Below, piece by piece: positions 59,123-64,000 of a stretch of 64,000 nt of DNA. A program made the position numbers and the translations under genes. This DNA comes from DATLGB01 sp038258425. Lineage in GTDB: Bacteria; Actinomycetota; Thermoleophilia; Solirubrobacterales; Solirubrobacteraceae. Every line of letters starts with the position of its first letter. Within the stretch, counting starts at the first letter, position 1. The stretch covers positions 25,327 through 89,326 of the forward strand of contig JBBSPV010000011.1 in the NCBI GenBank assembly GCA_038258425.1, in the 5' to 3' direction. A model generated the notes under the pieces. The model searched no databases and was not told the origin of the DNA. It saw only the letters and a list, made by a program, of their open reading frames with translations.

Positions 59123-60084
59123 CCGTCCGGGTGGGCCTGGTGCCAGGCCCACGCGTCGGCGATCATCGTGTCGAGGTCGCGGACCGGCTCCCAGCCGAGC
59201 ACGGAGCGGATGCGGTCGTTGGCGGCCACGAGCTGCGGCGGGTCGCCGGGCCGGCGGCGCGCCTCGAGAACGGAGAAGTCCGTGCCGGTGACGCGCTTGG
59301 CGGCCTCGATGACCTCGCGCACGGAGTAGCCGCTGCCCGAGCCGAGGTTGAGGACCTGGTGGGTGCCCTCCGTCGTGTGCTCGAGCGCGCGCACGTGGGC
59401 GTCGGCGAGGTCGTCGACGTGGATGTAGTCGCGCACCGCCGTGCCGTCGGGCGTCGCGTAGTCGGTGCCGAAGACCGAGACGGCCTCGCGCCGGCCGGCC
59501 GCGGCCCGCAGGACGAGCGGGATCAGGTGGGTCTCCGGCTCGTGGTCCTCGCCCTGCTCGCCGCTGGCGCCCGCGACGTTGAAGTAGCGCAGCGAGATCG
59601 CCCCGAGGCCGTGGGCGCGGCACTCGTCGGCGATCATCCGATCCACGGCGAGCTTCGTGTTGCCGTAGGCGTTGACGGGCACCGGCGGCTCGTCCTCGCG
59701 GATGGGCACGCGCTCCGGCTCGCCGTAGACCGCGCACGTCGAGGAGAACACGAGCCGGCGCACGTCGTGGGCGCGCATGACGTCGAGGAGGTTGAGCGTG
59801 GCGCAGACGTTGCCGCGCCAGTAGCGCTCCGGGTGGTCGACGGACTCCGCGACGAGGGAGAGCGCCGCGAAGTGCAGGACGCCTTCGAAGCCGCGGCCGA
59901 GCGCAGCGTCCATGGCCTCGGCGTCGAGCAGCTCGGCCTGGATGAACTCGCAGCCCTCGGGCACCGCGGCGCGATGGCCGCGGTCGAGCGAGTCCAGCAC
60001 GGTGACCTCGTGGCCGGCCTCGAGCAGCTGGGCGGCGACGACGCTGCCGATGTAGCCGGCGCCGCCGGTGACGAGGAGCTGCAT
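59107..60084 (-). CDS. galE: UDP-glucose 4-epimerase
   Basis: The start ATG 60084 gives 325 residues. NAD-binding TGGAGYIGSVV (residues 6-16), the Ser/Thr-Tyr-x3-Lys triad (SSTCAVYG and NAYGNTKLAVDR), and AVRDYIHVDDLADAHV. It interconverts UDP-glucose and UDP-galactose and may feed surface-polysaccharide synthesis. Four lower-scoring NDP-sugar enzymes have this fold, but the motif set fits GalE best. Confidence 0.9.
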   Translation of the reverse strand: MQLLVTGGAGYIGSVVAAQLLEAGHEVTVLDSLDRGHRAAVPEGCEFIQAELLDAEAMDAALGRGFEGVLHFAALSLVAESVDHPERYWRGNVCATLNLLDVMRAHDVRRLVFSSTCAVYGEPERVPIREDEPPVPVNAYGNTKLAVDRMIADECRAHGLGAISLRYFNVAGASGEQGEDHEPETHLIPLVLRAAAGRREAVSVFGTDYATPDGTAVRDYIHVDDLADAHVRALEHTTEGTHQVLNLGSGSGYSVREVIEAAKRVTGTDFSVLEARRRPGDPPQLVAANDRIRSVLGWEPVRDLDTMIADAWAWHQAHPDGYSSA

Positions 60085-60136
60085 CGCCGGGCAGCATAGA
60101 TCCGGGGGCGGCATCCCAAACCGATACCATCATGGG

Positions 60137-60370
60137 ATGACCCGACAGGTTGCCCTCAGACTGCCGGATGACCTCGTCGAGTACGTCGACGGCCTCGTCG
60201 CCGACGGCACGGCGTCGAGCCGGGCGATAGTGGTCAAGCGCGCCCTGGAACGGGAGCGTCGGCGAACGATCGCTGCCCGCGACGCGGCGATCCTGGCCGC
60301 GGAGCACGACGACGCGGACATGCAGCGTCTCGCCGAGCACGTGGCCGGCGAACCCCTGGACCTCGAGTAG
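60137..60370 (+). CDS. Ribbon-helix-helix antitoxin (MazE-like)
   Basis: The start ATG 60137 gives 77 residues. N-terminal TRQVALRLPDDLVEYVDGLV is a ribbon-helix-helix DNA-binding segment, with ASSRAIVVKRALERERRR forming the second helix. The C-terminal part (AEHDDADMQRLAEHVAGEPL) would bind and neutralise the toxin. Stop and toxin start share one base (TAGTG). A palindrome CCATCATGG (60128-60136) just before the ATG could be an operator half-site. Confidence 0.85.
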   Translation: MTRQVALRLPDDLVEYVDGLVADGTASSRAIVVKRALERERRRTIAARDAAILAAEHDDADMQRLAEHVAGEPLDLE

Positions 60371-60669
60371 TGCGGCCGATCCACACCGCGCGGCTCGACA
60401 AGGCGCGGCCCGTGCTGGTGCTGACCCGCGAGCTCGTCCGACCGCACGTGGCGCGGGTGACGGTCGCGCCCATCACCACCACGGTCCGCGGGCTGTCGAC
60501 CGAGCTCCCGGTGGGGCGCGCCAACGGCCTTCATGGCGAGAGCGTCGTGAGCTGCGACAACCTCGTCACGGTGCCCGCCACGGCACTCGGGCGCCAGATC
60601 GGCGTCCTTCTCCCTGACCAGGAGGAGCAACTCACCTCCGCCATCCACGCGGCCTTCGATCTGGACTGA
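60370..60669 (+). CDS. MazF/PemK-type endoribonuclease toxin
   Basis: The start GTG 60370 gives 99 residues: KARPVLVLTRELVRP, VARVTVAPITTTVRGLSTEL and the conserved SVVSCDNLVTVPATAL with the catalytic Arg/Ser region. It cleaves RNA at short sequences and is held in check by the upstream antitoxin. Length and motifs are normal for the family, so the pair looks intact. Confidence 0.88.
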   Translation: MRPIHTARLDKARPVLVLTRELVRPHVARVTVAPITTTVRGLSTELPVGRANGLHGESVVSCDNLVTVPATALGRQIGVLLPDQEEQLTSAIHAAFDLD

Positions 60670-60671
60670 GA

Positions 60672-61292
60672 TCAACTGCGGACGGCGACGAACCAGCGCC
60701 CGTCGAGCAGGATCTCGCCGCCGCCGAGCTCGTCCGCCAGCCCGGCCCCGGAGAACCAGCGCTTGTAGACCGTCGCCGCCGAGCCGTCCTCGAGCGTCCG
60801 CGGCTGCCACGCCTCGGCGGGCTCGTCCGGCCGCAGCGCCGAGTCGACGACGACGAGCTCCTCCCCCACCCGGCGAGCCTCGGCGAGGAACGGGCGCCGC
60901 TCGTCCGGCTGCAGGTGCCCGTAGAAGTGGCTCGTGACCACGCGCTCGAAGGCGCCGTCGCGGAAGGGCAGGGGCAGCGCCTCGCCGCGCACGACGTCGG
61001 CGTCGGGCAGGCGGGTCGCCGCGATGGCGACCATGCGCTCGCTCTGGTCCAGCGCGGTCACCCTGCCGGGCAGCCGACGGGTCAGAAAGCCCGTGCCGCA
61101 GGCGACGTCGAGCGTCCGGGCGGGCGCGAGCCCGGTCAGCGTCGCCTCGAGCACCGCGCGCTCCGCGTCCCAGCCCGGTCGCTCCCGTTGCGCGAAGCGC
61201 CCGGTTCCGAGCCACCAGGAGTCGTACTCGGCGGCGCGCCGGTCGTAGTAGCGGCGCATCGGACCGCCGCCGGCCGTCAGCCGGTCGCTCAC
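60672..61292 (-). CDS. Class I SAM-dependent methyltransferase
   Basis: The start GTG 61292 overlaps the upstream stop (GTGA); 206 residues. SAM motifs: LDVACGTGFLTRRLPGRV, TALDQSERMVAIAATRL, ADVVRGEALPLPF and the FERVVTSHFYGHL region. It could modify a surface-glycan or lipid-linked intermediate because it is coupled to the O-antigen-ligase-like gene; the substrate is unknown. Confidence 0.88.
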   Translation of the reverse strand: MSDRLTAGGGPMRRYYDRRAAEYDSWWLGTGRFAQRERPGWDAERAVLEATLTGLAPARTLDVACGTGFLTRRLPGRVTALDQSERMVAIAATRLPDADVVRGEALPLPFRDGAFERVVTSHFYGHLQPDERRPFLAEARRVGEELVVVDSALRPDEPAEAWQPRTLEDGSAATVYKRWFSGAGLADELGGGEILLDGRWFVAVRS

Positions 61293-63655
61293 GGCTCGGG
61301 CGTCGGCGCCCGGTCGCCCGAGGTGCGAGGCGGGGCGAGGCGCCCGTCGGGACCGACCGTCGGCGTCGGCGTCGGCGCCGGCACCGGCGTGGGCGCCGGG
61401 GTGACCGGCTGGACCGGCGCCGGGGCCGGGGGCGCCGGCGGGGTCAGCGGGGCGGGCGCGGGCGCCGGGGCCGGCTTCGGGAGCTTGGAGTTGCCGGGCA
61501 GGCCGGGCAGCTTCGGCAGGCGGGGCGCGCGGCGCGGCGGCGCCGGAGCCGGCGGCGGGGCGACGCTGACCTGGGTGGGCAGCGGCGTGCCGGTGGCGGT
61601 CACGGACTCGTACGGCGCGACCGAGCCCTGCTGGATCCGGCGGGCGAGCGTGATCGTCGCGGGGTTGAGGGGGTCCAGCGCGAGCGCCCGCAGCGACTCG
61701 CGCTGGGCCGCGTCGCGGTCCTGGCGCTCGAAGTCCAGCCTGGCGAGCTGCGCCCACGCCGCGACGGCGTCCGGCTGGCGGTCGATGGCCTCGAGCAGGT
61801 CGGCGCGCGCCTCGTCCGGGCGCCCGCGCTGCTCGGCGACGTTCGCGGCGGCGAAGAGCGGCTCGACCGACAGCGGGTTCAGGCGGCGCGCGAGGTCCGC
61901 GGCGGCCGCGGCGTCGGCGAGCTGCTTGGGCGTCGGGGTCGCCCGCGCCGCCGTCTGCACGGCCGTGTTGACGCGCGTCTGGGCGAGCGCCGGCAGGATC
62001 GCCGAGAGGCAGACGAGCACGAAGCCGACGCCGACGCCGACCAGCGCAAGCCCGCGGGCCGGGAGGGGCTCGGACGGCTCGGCCCGCGGGCGCGCCGCGA
62101 GCACGCCGAGGGCGAAGAGCATCGGCAGCGTCACGGCGGGGATGTCCCAGTCGCGGTCGTAGAGCGCGTGCACGAGCCACGCGGCCGCGATCGCGACGAG
62201 CGCCGCCGAGGCGCCACGCCCGGGCGGGGCGCCCTCGATCGCCCACGGCTCGGCCCGCACGCGCGACAGGGCGGCGGCGAGCAGCGCGAGCAGGCCGCCG
62301 CCGACGAGCAGCAGCCCGACCACGCCGGTCTCGGCGAGCCACTGCAGCGGCATGGAGTGCGGCTGGCCGACGGTCAGCAGCGTCTTGCGGTAGAGCAGGT
62401 GGGGGACGGGGAAGGACCCGGCGCCCCAGCCGGCCACGGGCTTGGCCGACCAGGCGCCGGCGGCCTCCTGCCACCACGGCCAGCGGTTGTCCTCGGTCGA
62501 GGCGCCCAGGGCGTTCGGATCGGTCACCCGTGCGGGTTGCCGGGTCTGCTTGAAGTCCGAGACGGCGTCGGAGGCCACCCCGGTGACGAGCAGCCCGAGG
62601 ACGACCCCGGCGAGAATTACGCCCGCGACCGCCGCGGCGGGCCGCCCGACCTGCCGGCCGCGCTCCCCCGAGAGCCTGCCTCGCCCCTCTAGCGCGAGCA
62701 GCGCGCTGCCCCAGGCGGCGAGCAGGACCGCCGAGATGGCGAGCGCCACGAGCACCTGCAGCGCGTCGTTGCTGCGCTGGGCGAGCGGCAGGCCGTCCGT
62801 GGTGAGGTCGCGGCTCTGGAGCGCGACGAGGAGCGGGAAGGCGACGGCGACCGCGGCGGACAGGGCGAGGACGACCGTGCGCAGCCGCTCCGTCGTCAGG
62901 GCGACGAGGACGACGAGCCCGACGACCAGCGCGAAGGCGCCGCCGCGCGACTCGGTCAGCCCGGCCACCAGCCCGAGCAGGGCGACCCCGAGCAGCGCGG
63001 CGATCCGCCCGCGCGAGCCCCGCCAGGGGTCCGCGGCGATCCGGAGCATCGGCAGCAGCCCGCACACGCACACGAGCGCGAGGGCGTTCCCGTAGCCGAG
63101 CGGCGCCTGCAAGCGGCTGGGGGTACCCGCCTGGTCGAGGTCGATCAGGCCGCCGAGGTGGACGCCGGGCAGCGTCTTACCGCCGAGCGCGTAGAGCGCG
63201 ACGGGCACGGCGGCGAGCGCGATGGCGAGGCCGGTACGCTCCGCGGCGCGGTCCAGGGAGGAGCCCAGCAGCAGGCCGATGAGCACGGCGAGCACGGCCG
63301 CGAGAGCCCGGTTGAGCTGCACCCACGAGCGGTCGGGGGTGACGCTCCAGGCGATGGAGATCGCCGTCCACACGGCGAAGCCGAGCAGCAGCGCGAGGCC
63401 GACCCAGCCCGTCCGCGAGGCGCTCAGCGACAGGCCGTTGCCGTACAACCAGCCCGCGAGGGCGCTGGTGGCGATCACGGCGAGGCCGAGCTGGAGCCAG
63501 CTCTCCTGCGGCAGGCCCGTCGCGCCGTCGGCGAAGCCGGCGTAGAGCAGGCACGCCGCCATCGCGACCAGCAGCAGGCGGTGGGCGCGGGGCTCCGCGA
63601 CAGGCGTTGACGCCCGCGCGACGCGCCCGCCTGGGTGCGGCGGAGCGACGGCCAT
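61289..63655 (-). CDS. O-antigen ligase/polymerase-like membrane protein with TPR and Pro-Ala tail
   Basis: This 788-residue protein has about twelve membrane helices in its first 500 residues and the Wzy/ligase-type loop QPHSMPLQWLAETGVVGLLL, with the pre-loop EDNRWPWWQEAAGAWSAKP. Residues about 560-680 hold two or three TPR-like helical repeats (LSVEPLFAAANVAEQRGRPD, AVAAWAQLARLDFERQDRDA). The C-terminal 110 residues are Pro-Ala-rich, low complexity (PAPAPAPAPLTPPAPPAP). It may polymerise or ligate surface glycans; donor and acceptor are unknown. Confidence 0.82.
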   Translation of the reverse strand: MAVAPPHPGGRVARASTPVAEPRAHRLLLVAMAACLLYAGFADGATGLPQESWLQLGLAVIATSALAGWLYGNGLSLSASRTGWVGLALLLGFAVWTAISIAWSVTPDRSWVQLNRALAAVLAVLIGLLLGSSLDRAAERTGLAIALAAVPVALYALGGKTLPGVHLGGLIDLDQAGTPSRLQAPLGYGNALALVCVCGLLPMLRIAADPWRGSRGRIAALLGVALLGLVAGLTESRGGAFALVVGLVVLVALTTERLRTVVLALSAAVAVAFPLLVALQSRDLTTDGLPLAQRSNDALQVLVALAISAVLLAAWGSALLALEGRGRLSGERGRQVGRPAAAVAGVILAGVVLGLLVTGVASDAVSDFKQTRQPARVTDPNALGASTEDNRWPWWQEAAGAWSAKPVAGWGAGSFPVPHLLYRKTLLTVGQPHSMPLQWLAETGVVGLLLVGGGLLALLAAALSRVRAEPWAIEGAPPGRGASAALVAIAAAWLVHALYDRDWDIPAVTLPMLFALGVLAARPRAEPSEPLPARGLALVGVGVGFVLVCLSAILPALAQTRVNTAVQTAARATPTPKQLADAAAAADLARRLNPLSVEPLFAAANVAEQRGRPDEARADLLEAIDRQPDAVAAWAQLARLDFERQDRDAAQRESLRALALDPLNPATITLARRIQQGSVAPYESVTATGTPLPTQVSVAPPPAPAPPRRAPRLPKLPGLPGNSKLPKPAPAPAPAPLTPPAPPAPAPVQPVTPAPTPVPAPTPTPTVGPDGRLAPPRTSGDRAPTPEP

Positions 63656-63685
63656 GGCGGTGCGCCGACGCTAGCATCCGGCGCC

Positions 63686-64000
63686 GTGCGTGCACGTCGC
63701 CTCCTGTCGGCGCTGGCCGTCGCGGGCGCCCTGGTCTCGGCGCTCACCCCCACGGCCCAGGCCCAGTCCGTGACCGCCGAGCCGGCGGCGGCGCGGGTCT
63801 TCCGCGACTACGCCGTCGACGGCCGCATCGACCCCTGCCGGTACTCGGCGCGCACGCTCGAGCTCGCGCGCGACAACGTCCGGCCCGACCTCGAGCAGTA
63901 CGCGTCGGAGTATCCGGCCGCGGTGCGGGCCGCGCTCGCCGCCCGCGCCCGCGGCGACTGCGCCAAGGACGCCGCGGCGACGCCGGCGCCCGCGGCGACG
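63686..64000 (+). CDS. Secreted protein, 5' part only
   Basis: GTG 63686 opens a frame that runs off the window without a stop (105 codons). It has a signal peptide (LLSALAVAGALVSALTPTAQ, cleavage near AQS) and a mature part with RVFRDYAVDGRIDPCRYSAR and a second Cys near residue 90 in RGDCAKDAA. The end is Ala-Pro rich. No family recognised. It is divergent from the ligase-like gene by 31 bases. Confidence 0.7.
   Translation, partial: MRARRLLSALAVAGALVSALTPTAQAQSVTAEPAAARVFRDYAVDGRIDPCRYSARTLELARDNVRPDLEQYASEYPAAVRAALAARARGDCAKDAAATPAPAAT

Overview
The window is one contig piece of a very GC-rich actinobacterial chromosome. GTG starts are frequent and many genes overlap by four bases. An actinobacterial CtaG/CoxB-cytochrome c/Qcr cluster, PPOX (F420-type) enzymes, a PF13796-type sensor protein and many ArsR/SRPBCC and DUF427/DUF899 genes suggest the class Thermoleophilia (Solirubrobacter, Conexibacter or Patulibacter-like). 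That placement is inference; no rRNA is present.

Layout. 1-7350: partial methyltransferase, PPOX enzyme, peroxiredoxin-carbonic anhydrase pair, small membrane proteins, a FucP-type permease coupled to a sugar-binding lipoprotein, and a carboxylesterase. 7350-16860: DUF1801, a divergent SDR/TetR pair with a visible operator, DUF427, TfoX-N, GNAT, a two-component system next to a two-gene ABC exporter and a sensor-domain protein, and NAD kinase. 16856-27140: a chimeric glycosyltransferase, an ArsR-DUF899-microprotein-SRPBCC operon, a sugar epimerase, a large secreted sugar dehydrogenase, cupin, DUF1801 and a frameshifted lactonase-like gene. 27219-35116: an eight-gene respiratory operon (ctaG-coxB-coxA-coxC-unknown membrane subunit-qcrC-qcrA-qcrB) in which every junction overlaps. 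35324-40350: hydrolase, sigma factor, methyltransferase, acetyltransferase, then a stretch of decayed gene fragments.

40689-54867 is a 14.2 kb integrated element. It is bounded by a 42-base direct repeat (41/42 identical) that copies the 3' part of tRNA-Thr(CGT). It carries a tyrosine integrase (broken by two single-base insertions), an excisionase-like HTH protein and a lower-GC cargo. An identical 21-base repeat lies just inside each end. The cargo resembles an anti-phage or restriction island: a beta-class DNA methyltransferase overlapping a GHKL ATPase; a helicase - PD-(D/E)XK-like nuclease - MORC-like GHKL ATPase operon; a second nuclease-like gene that is frameshifted; and a membrane protein plus ComEC-like metallo-beta-lactamase pair. 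The combination of two different GHKL ATPases, SF2 helicase, nuclease and methylase fits the prokaryotic MORC/paraMORC restriction-modification idea and is the most interesting part of the window.

54898-64000: tRNA-Thr, a D/R-repeat membrane protein, PHP phosphoesterase, FdhD, DNA polymerase III delta', thymidylate kinase, GalE, a MazEF toxin-antitoxin pair, a methyltransferase, an O-antigen-ligase/TPR protein and a partial secreted protein.

Caution: several otherwise good genes (lactonase-like, integrase, island nuclease, MMPL remnant) differ from an intact frame by one base in or beside a short run of identical bases. Either real decay or consensus errors could explain this.
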